Source: Smithellaceae bacterium
GTDB taxonomy: Bacteria > Desulfobacterota > Syntrophia > Syntrophales > Smithellaceae
DNA: 12,915 nucleotides
Assembly: GCA_028701435.1 (NCBI GenBank)
Contig: JAQVQT010000037.1
Coordinates: 1 to 12,915 of the forward strand
Reading direction: 5' to 3'
A model generated the notes under the pieces. It saw only the letters and a list, made by a program, of their open reading frames with translations, was not told the origin of the DNA and did not search any database. Positions within the stretch are counted from its first letter, which is position 1. Every line of letters begins with the position of its first letter. Both the position numbers and the translations under genes were made by a program. Positions 7,020 to 12,915 of the stretch are shown in pieces.

Positions 7020-8216
7020 TTAAAAAGGTATGTCCGTGATGCTGAAAATCGCCATCAACAGGGAGATGACGATGAAGCCGACAATAAAAGCCATGCCCAG
7101 AATCAAGGCAGGCTCCAAAATGCCGATGAACCGCTTTATGGAGTTTTTCAAGCTTTTCTCGTACGTGTTGGCGACTTTGATCAGCATAACATCCAATTGG
7201 CCGGTCTCTTCTCCGACCTTGATCATGGACATGGCCAGTTCGGGAAAAATATTGGCGTCGGCCAGCGGTTTGGAAATCCCTTTGCCCTCTTTGATTTCTT
7301 TGGTGACCTGATCCAAAGCGGAGGAGACGGCAAAGTTGCCGATAATGTCCTTGGCATTTTTCACCGCCTGCAGAAGCGGCACGCCGCTGCGCAGCAACGC
7401 GCCCAGGGTCCGGCAAAATCTGGCCGTCTCCAGTTTCAAAATAATATCCCCCATCAACTTGATTTTCAGTTTATCCCAATTATATCGGCCTTTGTCGGTC
7501 TTGATATAGGATCGGGCAACAAACCAGAGGATCGCCAAAGCCAGCAGAATGATCCACCAGTAAGACAAAAGAATATGGCTGAAGCCGACCAGGATCTGCG
7601 TGGAAACGGGCAGCTGCGTTCCCAGATCGGCAAAGATTTGCGTAAATTTCGGCAGCACTACCGTCACCAAAACAATAATCGACAAAATGCCGGTCACGAC
7701 CAGAATCACGGGATAAATCATCGCGGAAAAAATATGGTTTTTTAACTCCTCCGATGCTTCCAGAAATTCATTCAACTTCTCCAGCGCCATGTCCAAGGCT
7801 CCGCTGAGCTCCCCGGCCCTGACCATGTTAATGTACAGAACAGAAAAAACATTAGAATGTTTTTGCAGGGCGTCGGAAAACGTGCTGCCTTCGCGGATGG
7901 ACTTGAGGACGTCGAAGATGATGTCCTTCATTTTCTTGTTCCGGGCAACGCCCAGCAGGATGTTCAGACTCCGGTCCAGGGGCAGACCGGCGCTCATCAG
8001 GGTGTGGAGTTCTGTGGTGAAAACCTGCAGTTCGCTTTTGGCCGACTGAAAGGAAAAGGCGTCTTTTCCAAGGCCCTGTTTGACCTCCTGAATGCGCAGG
8101 GGCACAACATTATTGTTTTTCAGAAACAGCTCGACTTCGTGCCCGCTTCGGGCCTCGATCACTCCTTCTGATACGGTGCCGTCCCGGTTAATGGACCGGT
8201 AGGAGAAACTGGGCAT
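7020..8216 (-). CDS. gspF: T2SS inner-membrane platform protein GspF
   Basis: This polytopic platform protein contacts GspE and the pseudopilus. Its 398 residues show the standard duplicated architecture: a cytoplasmic N-terminal segment (MPSFSYRSINRDGTVSEGVI), a first T2SSF domain at about 65-188 and a second at about 265-391. Landmarks are TTELHTLMSAGLPLDRSL with YINMVRAGELSGALD in the first copy, and CRTLGALLRSGVPLLQAV with MIKVGEETGQLDVML in the second. Membrane segments lie near 165-188, 218-236 and 368-391. Length equals the family norm. The ATG overlaps the gspE stop by one base (TAATG), a typical coupling junction. It is a very secure assignment; type IV pilus PilC is the only close alternative and is excluded by context. 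Confidence 0.95.
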   Translation of the reverse strand: MPSFSYRSINRDGTVSEGVIEARSGHEVELFLKNNNVVPLRIQEVKQGLGKDAFSFQSAKSELQVFTTELHTLMSAGLPLDRSLNILLGVARNKKMKDIIFDVLKSIREGSTFSDALQKHSNVFSVLYINMVRAGELSGALDMALEKLNEFLEASEELKNHIFSAMIYPVILVVTGILSIIVLVTVVLPKFTQIFADLGTQLPVSTQILVGFSHILLSYWWIILLALAILWFVARSYIKTDKGRYNWDKLKIKLMGDIILKLETARFCRTLGALLRSGVPLLQAVKNAKDIIGNFAVSSALDQVTKEIKEGKGISKPLADANIFPELAMSMIKVGEETGQLDVMLIKVANTYEKSLKNSIKRFIGILEPALILGMAFIVGFIVISLLMAIFSITDIPF

Positions 8217-9739
8217 TAGAGCTCCTGCGTCGCGCGGAATATTTCGTTAATCGTGGTCAGGCCCGCCTTTACCTTCAGCAGGCCATCCTCCATCAGTGTG
8301 CGCATCCCGTTTATTCTGGCCGCTTCGCGTATCTCCCGGCCGTCGGCATTTTTGACAATCAACTGATGAATGGAGCTGTCCATGGTGAACAATTCAAAGA
8401 TGCCGGAACGTCCCAGAAAACCGGTGTACGCGCATTCTTCGCAGCCCCGTCCCCGGTAAAGCGTCACGCCCCCTTCGGGAAAAAGTTCCCTGGCCCGTTC
8501 TCCCGCTGTGGCTTCTTTGTCAACTTCCCTGCAGGCCGGACAGATTACGCGCACCAGCCGCTGCGCCAGCACGCCGCGAATGGTTGCCGCCAGAAGGAAA
8601 TTCGGCACGCCGATATCGAGCAGACGGGTAATGGCCGTTGGGGCGTCGTTGGTGTGCAGGGTAGAAAAAACCAGATGCCCGGTAAGAGACGACTGGATGG
8701 CGATTTCCGCCGTTTCCAGATCGCGTATTTCGCCGATCATGATAATGTCCGGGTCCTGGCGAACGATATGGCGCAGAATATTTGGAAAATCCAGGCCGAT
8801 TTGCGGCATGACCTGGATCTGATTGATCCCCTTGAGATGGTACTCGATAGGGTCTTCCACCGTAATGATTTTTTTATCCGGCGAATTGATTTTATCCAGC
8901 GCTCCGTAAAGCGTGGTGGTTTTTCCGCTGCCGGTCGGGCCGGTCACAAGAATAATGCCGTTGGGATTTTTTATTAATTGATTGAAGGTGACAAGCGAAT
9001 CGGCGGGAAACCCCAACTGTTCCATGTCAATCTTGATGCCCTTCTGCCCCAGGAGACGCATCACCAGGCTTTCGCCATACAGCACCGGTATGCTGGAAAC
9101 ACGCACGTCGATTTCCGACCCGCCGACCTTGAGCTTGATTCTCCCGTCCTGCGGCAGACGCCTTTCCGCGATGTTCAGCTTGGCCATGATCTTGATGCGC
9201 GAGAAAATAGCCGCCTGAAGTTTTTTAGGAATGATTTCGATGTCATGCAGAACTCCGTCGATGCGGTAGCGGACTTTGACTTCGTCGTCAAAAGGCTCGA
9301 TGTGTATGTCGCTGGCGCGGCTTTCCAGTGCGCGCGTGATGATGATATTGACCAGCTTGATAATCGGCGCTTCGGACGCCAGATCCTGAAGATGGCCGAC
9401 GTCTTCCTCTTCTTCGCGGATGTAATGAACGGCGGCGTCCTCGATATTTTCGATGATCTTGTTGATGTCCTGCATGTCCTGGCTGTAGAATTTTTCCAGG
9501 TGGTCGTTGATGGCCTGGCTTTCGCTGGTATAGATTTCCAGGTTGTGGGAAACGGCAATTTTGATCGCGTCGATGACTTCCTGGTTATGCGGGTCTGCCA
9601 TGACGATTTTTAAAGTGTCCTGCTTGAATTCCAGCGGCACAACTTTATTTTCCCGGATAAAACGCACGGAAAGCGTTTCCATGACAAAGGGAACCTTGGG
9701 GAAATTTTCCGGTTCAAGATATGGCACATCCGGCTGCAA
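8216..9739 (-). CDS. gspE: T2SS secretion ATPase GspE
   Basis: This is the cytoplasmic hexameric ATPase that drives pseudopilus growth. It has 507 residues, with an N-terminal N1E-type domain (about 20-95) and the ATPase core. The core shows Walker A GPTGSGKT (267-274), the Asp box ITVEDPIEY (292-300), Walker B IIMIGEIRD (332-340) and the His box GHLVFSTLHTND (354-365). A zinc-binding tetracysteine is present as CPAC (400-403) and CEEC (433-436), as in GspE. No ATG, GTG or other TTG occurs in frame between the upstream in-frame stop, inside gspD, and the TTG at 9739. That TTG has GAGGT seven bases upstream, so it is chosen. The gene follows gspD by 56 bases and overlaps gspF by one. Confidence 0.95.
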   Translation of the reverse strand: MQPDVPYLEPENFPKVPFVMETLSVRFIRENKVVPLEFKQDTLKIVMADPHNQEVIDAIKIAVSHNLEIYTSESQAINDHLEKFYSQDMQDINKIIENIEDAAVHYIREEEEDVGHLQDLASEAPIIKLVNIIITRALESRASDIHIEPFDDEVKVRYRIDGVLHDIEIIPKKLQAAIFSRIKIMAKLNIAERRLPQDGRIKLKVGGSEIDVRVSSIPVLYGESLVMRLLGQKGIKIDMEQLGFPADSLVTFNQLIKNPNGIILVTGPTGSGKTTTLYGALDKINSPDKKIITVEDPIEYHLKGINQIQVMPQIGLDFPNILRHIVRQDPDIIMIGEIRDLETAEIAIQSSLTGHLVFSTLHTNDAPTAITRLLDIGVPNFLLAATIRGVLAQRLVRVICPACREVDKEATAGERARELFPEGGVTLYRGRGCEECAYTGFLGRSGIFELFTMDSSIHQLIVKNADGREIREAARINGMRTLMEDGLLKVKAGLTTINEIFRATQEL

Positions 9740-9751
9740 AATTCCGACCTC
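9740..9751 (-). promoter_or_regulatory. Ribosome binding site for the TTG start of gspE
   Basis: GAGGT (9751-9747) sits seven bases before TTG at 9739. It is the only usable start signal in the frame, so it fixes the N-terminus of GspE. The 56 bases between gspD and gspE show no terminator hairpin. Confidence 0.65.
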
Positions 9752-9795
9752 TTTATCATCAATGTCCGGTGGGTCTGCCTTGCTGCAATGTTTTT

Positions 9796-11919
9796 CTATT
9801 GCTTCTTTACAGGTTCTTTTTCCGTTTTGGGCCTGCCGCTCACATTTTTCTGAATATCCCCGCTCATCTTTTCATCTTTAAACTTTTCGATGAAGCGGTC
9901 AGTAACCGTCACCGCGTCCGTGTTATCCTTTACGATATGCGGGGTCAGCAAAATAACCAGTTCGGTTCTTTCTTTTTCCTTGCTGGTATTGCCGAATAAA
10001 TAACCGATGATCGGGATCTTGACCAGCCAGGGCAGTCCGGCTTTGGCATTTTTGTCGGTTTCCTGAATCAGGCCGCCGATCACGATGGTCTGGCCGTCCT
10101 TGACGACCAGCTTGGTTGTGGCCTCCGTCTTGGTCAGAATAATTTGATCTTCATTGGAATATAATTTGATGGTTGAATAATCGGAGACTTCCTGCGCTAT
10201 CTCCAGCGAAACCAGTCCGCTGTCGTTGATCATCGGCTTGACTTTTAAAATGATGCCAATGTCCTTATATTGAATGGTTCTTTGCGGCGCGACGACGGTT
10301 GATCCATACGTTTCCGAAGTTGGAATGGGCACCTGCTGGCCGACCTGAATTCGGGCTTCGTTATTGTCGGAAACCATGATGTGCGGCGACGCCAGAAGTT
10401 TTGCCTTGGATTCCGTGGCCAAAGCGTTGATCACCAGCCGCACCGCTCCGCCGCTGTCAATACCGATCGCACTCAATCCTCCGGCTGTCGCTCCTTTTGT
10501 TTTCACATCGCTTAGGGTGGAAGGATTGAAAAGAAGGTCAAACGTCTCAAAATTTAAAAATTTATTTTTGATCGCAAAGGCCAGTCCAAAGTTCAGCTTA
10601 TCGGTCAATTGAATTTGGGCAATCATGCCTTCAATCAGCACCTGCCGGGGAATCAGATCCAGCTCCTTGATGGTTGCTACAATAATATCGTAATCTTCAC
10701 GCGTGCCTAAAATGACCACTGCGTTCAATTTTTCATCGGCGAATATCTTTGTTGCTTCCGAGACAATCGCCTCCGTCCCGCCGGCCTGCACGGTGGTCAC
10801 CGCAGCAGGTTTTACCTGCGATGCCGCGGGAGACGGGGAAACGGTTTTCCCGGCCTTATCCGTTGTCTGGGCGCTTGCCCCCAGATAAATCTGCTGAAGC
10901 ATGGCCACAAGATCTTTCGCGTTGGTGTTCTGCACATGATGCACAAACACCCGGACGCCTTTTTTCTCTTTCATTTCCGAGTCAAAATATTCAATCAACT
11001 GAAGAATGCGCCGCACATTGGCGTCCGTATCCGCGATAATAATGTGGTTGGCTTTGGGCACATCCACCACTACGGCATTGGTGGAAACAAAAGGATTGAT
11101 CAGTTTGACGATTTCCGACGACTGCATGTAGTTGAGCGGCACAATCTGCAAAACCGCTTTGCCTTTTAATTCCGTCGTTAATATCTTTCTTCCGATCTTG
11201 ATTTCCGAAGGTTCCTTGGACAAATCGCTGATGGGGATGATCCTGTAGAGTTCGCTCTCTTCAATAATTGCGACCCCGTTCAACCGCAAAATGACTTCCA
11301 TTAGGGGCATGACTTTTTCCCTGGCAACCGGAGCGACGGACCGGAAAGTAACTCTGCCTTTCACACGGGGATCGATGATATAGTTTAATTTCAGTATTTC
11401 GCCGAAAACGGTTTGAATGACGGAATAAATATCAGCATCGTCAAAATTCAGGCTGACGCTTCCTCTGACGGGCGGAGACATGGTGCTGCTTGGCTCAACA
11501 GCCTGTATGGGCTGGTGACCGGTCGATATGGACTGACCGACGGGATTTTGAGGTGTCTGCTGCGGATTTTTCGGAATGGCTGAGCCGGACGGCAACAGCG
11601 TTTTGGAATCGACGGGCATGGCCGGTGCAGGCGGCGCCACCTTGCCGGGTGAAATATTTTTGACAGGCAAAGGGAAAGCTGCCGGTTGCCTGTTCTGGGT
11701 TCCTTGCATACCAGCGGATTGCGGATCAATGACTTTAGCGTTGTGACGGCTATCGACAACAACCGGTGTCCCTTTCTCTTGTGTCCCGGATTTAACGGTC
11801 TCTGTCTTTTTGATGCCAGGGGAATCAGCAGATGCTCCTTCTTTCGTCACATCTGCAAAGAGAATTAACGGGCAGGCCAATAACATCAAGAAAAGAATGA
11901 TCGTAATCTTTCGCGTCAT
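9796..11919 (-). CDS. gspD: T2SS outer-membrane secretin GspD
   Basis: GspD forms the outer-membrane channel. It has 707 residues. A signal peptide spans 1-23 (MTRKITIILFLMLLACPLILFA); LLAC at 13-16 is only a poor lipobox. Residues 24-150 are a Pro/Ser/Gln-rich, low-complexity linker not usual in GspD. The N0 domain is at about 152-232 (SLNFDDADIYSVIQTVFGEI), N1 at about 255-315 (PLNYMQSSEIVKLINPFV) and N2 at about 322-422 (VHHVQNTNAKDLVAMLQQIY) with a Ser/Pro/Ala/Thr-rich insert at 350-385. I see no N3. The secretin core runs from about 425 to 665 (QVLIEGMIAQIQ, VPIPTSETYG, VIGGLIQE, GLPWLVKIPIIGYLFG, ELVILLTPHIV). A charged tail follows. ATG at 11919 lies four bases after the gspG stop, with GGGAA upstream. 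Confidence 0.93.
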   Translation of the reverse strand: MTRKITIILFLMLLACPLILFADVTKEGASADSPGIKKTETVKSGTQEKGTPVVVDSRHNAKVIDPQSAGMQGTQNRQPAAFPLPVKNISPGKVAPPAPAMPVDSKTLLPSGSAIPKNPQQTPQNPVGQSISTGHQPIQAVEPSSTMSPPVRGSVSLNFDDADIYSVIQTVFGEILKLNYIIDPRVKGRVTFRSVAPVAREKVMPLMEVILRLNGVAIIEESELYRIIPISDLSKEPSEIKIGRKILTTELKGKAVLQIVPLNYMQSSEIVKLINPFVSTNAVVVDVPKANHIIIADTDANVRRILQLIEYFDSEMKEKKGVRVFVHHVQNTNAKDLVAMLQQIYLGASAQTTDKAGKTVSPSPAASQVKPAAVTTVQAGGTEAIVSEATKIFADEKLNAVVILGTREDYDIIVATIKELDLIPRQVLIEGMIAQIQLTDKLNFGLAFAIKNKFLNFETFDLLFNPSTLSDVKTKGATAGGLSAIGIDSGGAVRLVINALATESKAKLLASPHIMVSDNNEARIQVGQQVPIPTSETYGSTVVAPQRTIQYKDIGIILKVKPMINDSGLVSLEIAQEVSDYSTIKLYSNEDQIILTKTEATTKLVVKDGQTIVIGGLIQETDKNAKAGLPWLVKIPIIGYLFGNTSKEKERTELVILLTPHIVKDNTDAVTVTDRFIEKFKDEKMSGDIQKNVSGRPKTEKEPVKKQ

Positions 11920-11923
11920 GCTT

Positions 11924-12355
11924 TTATTCCCAGCTTCCGATATCCTTGTCTTCACCTTCTCCGCCTTGAGCGGCGTCGCGCCCATAGGAGAAAAGATCAT
12001 ACTCGCCATGTGTGCCGGGACATTGATAATGATAGGGATGCCCCCAGGGATCGTTGGGCAGCGCTTTTTTTAAATAAGGGCCGTCCCACTTTTCAATATT
12101 AGTATTGGTAACCAAAACGTTAAGTGATTCCTGAGTTGTTGGATAGCGCCCCACGTCCAGACGAAATTGATCCAGCGCCTGCCCGAGAAGTTCAATCTGT
12201 GCCTGCGCGGTGGATTGCTTGCCTTTGCCCAGTTTGGGAAACAGCCTCGGTGCGACAAGAGCGGCCAACATGGCAATCATCACCATAACAACAAGAATTT
12301 CAATTAACGTAAACCCTTTGGCTTTAAGTTGTCGTTTATGGATGACTTTGAACAT
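11924..12355 (-). CDS. gspG: T2SS major pseudopilin GspG
   Basis: GspG is the main subunit of the pseudopilus. It has 143 residues. The prepilin leader MFKVIHKRQLKAKG is processed at G14/F15; the mature protein begins FTLIEILVVMVMIAMLAALVAP with Glu at +5. The soluble domain shows the GspG signature: QAQIELLGQALDQFRLDVGRYP, TTQESLNVLV, WDGPYLKKALPNDPWGHPYHY, and a C-terminal calcium-binding loop (GEYDLFSYGRDAAQGGEGEDKDIGSW). Met at 12355 is chosen because AAAGGA lies five bases upstream and the leader fits; an upstream in-frame ATG-less extension has no such support. It is first in the operon, behind a TATAAT box, whereas gspC leads classical operons. Confidence 0.96.
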   Translation of the reverse strand: MFKVIHKRQLKAKGFTLIEILVVMVMIAMLAALVAPRLFPKLGKGKQSTAQAQIELLGQALDQFRLDVGRYPTTQESLNVLVTNTNIEKWDGPYLKKALPNDPWGHPYHYQCPGTHGEYDLFSYGRDAAQGGEGEDKDIGSWE

Positions 12356-12396
12356 GAAAATCCTTTCTTGGTTGCAAAAAACTGCAAAAGCCTTCA

Positions 12397-12410
12397 CGCA
12401 AATCGCAAAT
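12397..12410. repeat. Perfect 7-bp tandem repeat CGCAAAT x2 at the predicted transcription start
   Basis: CGCAAATCGCAAAT reads as two identical heptamers directly downstream of the TATAAT box. A related GCAAATGCAAAT stands at 12495-12506. The placement would suit a regulator site, but nothing proves a function. Confidence 0.45.
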
Positions 12411-12416
12411 AAGTCA

Positions 12417-12422
12417 ATTATA
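12417..12422 (-). promoter_or_regulatory. Candidate -10 box (TATAAT) for the T2SS operon
   Basis: A perfect TATAAT on the minus strand lies 61 bases upstream of the gspG ATG, in a locally AT-rich stretch. No good -35 hexamer is seen 16-18 bases further upstream (ACAAAA-like at best), so an activator or a non-sigma70 factor may be needed. Transcription would begin near 12410. Confidence 0.45.
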
Positions 12423-12506
12423 ACGATTGTGTAAAAAACTTTTGTCTTTGTACAGCAAACTTGACGCGAATGCAAGGCGGATTATGAAAGAGGGGCAAAT
12501 GCAAAT

Positions 12507-12530
12507 CGGGGAGGGTAAACACCCTCCCCG
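12507..12530 (-). terminator. Perfect GC-rich hairpin, probable terminator of the upstream repeat-protein gene
   Basis: CGGGGAGGGT (12507-12516) pairs perfectly with ACCCTCCCCG (12521-12530) around a four-base loop. On the minus strand it is followed by ATTTGCATTTG, which is T-rich but not a clean T tract. It separates the right-hand gene from the gspG promoter. Confidence 0.6.
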
Positions 12531-12624
12531 ACCCGACCTTTCAATTCTTTACATCTAAAAGATGAAACTGATAATTTGACAGCCTGAATTTCACACTACG
12601 TTTCAAAAACCGGTTAAACTTCTT

Positions 12625-12663
12625 CCGGCAGCTTGCTCCATTATTCAATCTGCAAGCCGCCGG
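12625..12663 (-). other. Imperfect 12-bp inverted repeat (RNA hairpin)
   Basis: CCGGCAGCTTGC (12625-12636) and GCAAGCCGCCGG (12652-12663) are inverted copies with one mismatch and a 15-base loop. In minus-strand RNA the mismatch becomes a G-U pair, so the full 12-bp stem can form downstream of the repeat-protein stop codon. No U tract follows directly. It may stabilise the 3' end of that mRNA. Confidence 0.5.
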
Positions 12664-12670
12664 ATCAAAA

Positions 12671-12769
12671 AGCTATGAGCCATGAGCACCTTCACCCTGC
12701 GCCCCACCAAAGGGGGACAAACATCCTATCGCCCATAGCCCATGCCCCATCGCCTCTCGCCTATTCCCC
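12671..12769. repeat. Degenerate 7-bp tandem array
   Basis: From 12728 the plus strand divides into six successive heptamers: ATCGCCC, ATAGCCC, ATGCCCC, ATCGCCT, CTCGCCT, ATTCCCC. A second patch at 12671-12691 reads AGCTATG, AGCCATG, AGCACCT. The array runs over the stop codon (12761-12763) of the right-hand gene, so its last codons are made of array sequence. The intervening bases are more degenerate. Confidence 0.6.
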
Positions 12770-12915
12770 CACCGCCATCATGGCAGGGTTGTCCGGGGTC
12801 AACTGGGTCCAGTTTGTGCCGTTCCACTGCCAGATGCCGTTCCCCGTAAAGGTCCCGTAAAGGATGGACCCTGCAGCTGCCATGCTCGCAGGGCTGTCAG
12901 GAGTTAGTTTGTTCC
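12761..12915 (-). CDS. C-terminal end of a WQW-repeat protein (5' part outside window)
   Basis: The last 50 codons of a gene that enters from the right edge end at TAG (12763-12761). The protein reads KLTPDSPASMAAAG, LYGTFTGNGIWQWNGTNWTQ, LTPDNPAMMAVGE. It contains one 35-residue period of the same repeat found at the C-terminus of the metalloprotease at the left end. The protein stops nearly directly after the last repeat, so the repeats form its C-terminus. What precedes them cannot be seen; a secreted enzyme like the left-hand protease is one possibility. Orientation is the same as the T2SS operon, but hairpins and a promoter lie between, so it is probably a separate transcript. Confidence 0.8.
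   Translation of the reverse strand, partial: NKLTPDSPASMAAAGSILYGTFTGNGIWQWNGTNWTQLTPDNPAMMAVGE
12770..12915 (-). repeat. Coding WQW repeats matching those at the left edge
   Basis: Two LTPD motifs lie 35 codons apart, with GIWQW between. DNA at 12787-12856 aligns with 103-172 without gaps; by hand about 55 of 70 bases match, including the blocks ttgtccggggtca, tgggtccag and ccactgccagatgcc. Confidence 0.8.

Larger units (their letters stand above)
12356..12760. other. Non-coding region between the repeat-protein gene and the T2SS operon
   Basis: These 405 bases are the only long stretch without a gene. From right to left they hold a degenerate 7-bp array, an imperfect 12-bp inverted repeat, a perfect 10-bp hairpin, a TATAAT box with a tandem CGCAAAT repeat, and the gspG ribosome binding site. 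Short frames on either strand here have no recognisable protein features. The region probably combines the 3' end of the right-hand gene and the start of the T2SS operon. Confidence 0.7.

Noticed and set aside
8366..9613. Two adjacent long plus-strand open frames (203 and 211 codons).
   Set aside because: They are antisense to gspE, whose motifs are unambiguous; their composition is that of a reverse-complemented gene.
11872..11883. A lipobox (LLAC) making GspD a lipoprotein.
   Set aside because: Leu at -2 is atypical and hydrophobic residues continue past the Cys (PLILFA), fitting an ordinary signal peptide better.
11920..12009. An upstream extension of gspD by 30 codons.
   Set aside because: It overlaps gspG in another frame and would bury the signal peptide; the ATG at 11919 is correctly spaced from GGGAA.
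1593..12355. The cluster as a type IV pilus system rather than a T2SS.
   Set aside because: GspG with its C-terminal acidic loop, GspK without Glu5, GspH/I/J, fused GspL and the HR-domain GspC are T2SS hallmarks.
12356..12475. A 40-codon extension of gspG.
   Set aside because: It would place foreign hydrophobic sequence before a normal 14-residue prepilin leader and runs across the TATAAT box.

Overview
The window is almost entirely one long minus-strand operon, read from right to left, for a type II secretion system (T2SS) followed by what looks like its own protease cargo. Eleven T2SS genes are recognisable in the order gspG-gspD-gspE-gspF-gspH-gspI-gspJ-gspK-gspL-gspM-gspC (12355 down to 1593). 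Most junctions are overlaps or gaps of a few bases, so the genes are very probably co-transcribed and partly translationally coupled. Gene content, intermediate GC, the gspG-first order and a PilP/PulC-like GspC without a PDZ domain point to a Gram-negative bacterium, most likely a deltaproteobacterium in the broad sense (Desulfobacterota, perhaps Syntrophales-like). That placement is a weak inference; no marker gene is present.

Right end (12356-12915): the last 50 codons of another minus-strand gene, built of WQW-type repeats, enter the window and stop at 12761. About 405 bases of non-coding DNA follow. They hold a degenerate 7-bp tandem array, two hairpins (one a perfect 10-bp GC-rich stem), and a TATAAT box with a short tandem repeat just upstream of gspG. 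This is the only clear gene-free stretch and the probable start of the T2SS operon.

Middle (1593-12355): the T2SS itself. It comprises the major pseudopilin GspG, secretin GspD, ATPase GspE, platform protein GspF, minor pseudopilins GspH/I/J/K, the PilM-PilN-like fusion GspL, the PilO-like GspM, and an inner-membrane GspC that ends in a proline-rich tail instead of a PDZ domain. No prepilin peptidase (gspO) and no pilotin are seen here; they must be encoded elsewhere.

Left end (1-1549): two further genes complete the operon. The first encodes a 181-residue exported protein resembling the isolated propeptide of a reprolysin-like (M12B-type) metalloprotease. The second encodes an exported metzincin (HEIGHNLGCDH zinc site, Met-turn TIMAY) whose catalytic domain begins right after the signal peptide, with no propeptide of its own. 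It continues into C-terminal 34-residue WQW repeats that run off the left edge. The most interesting reading is a split zymogen: propeptide and protease made as separate Sec-exported proteins, assembled in the periplasm, then secreted by the T2SS encoded in the same transcript. The repeat domain is shared, even at DNA level, with the gene at the right edge, so the T2SS is flanked by two genes (or possibly two parts of one gene) with a common surface or secretion module.
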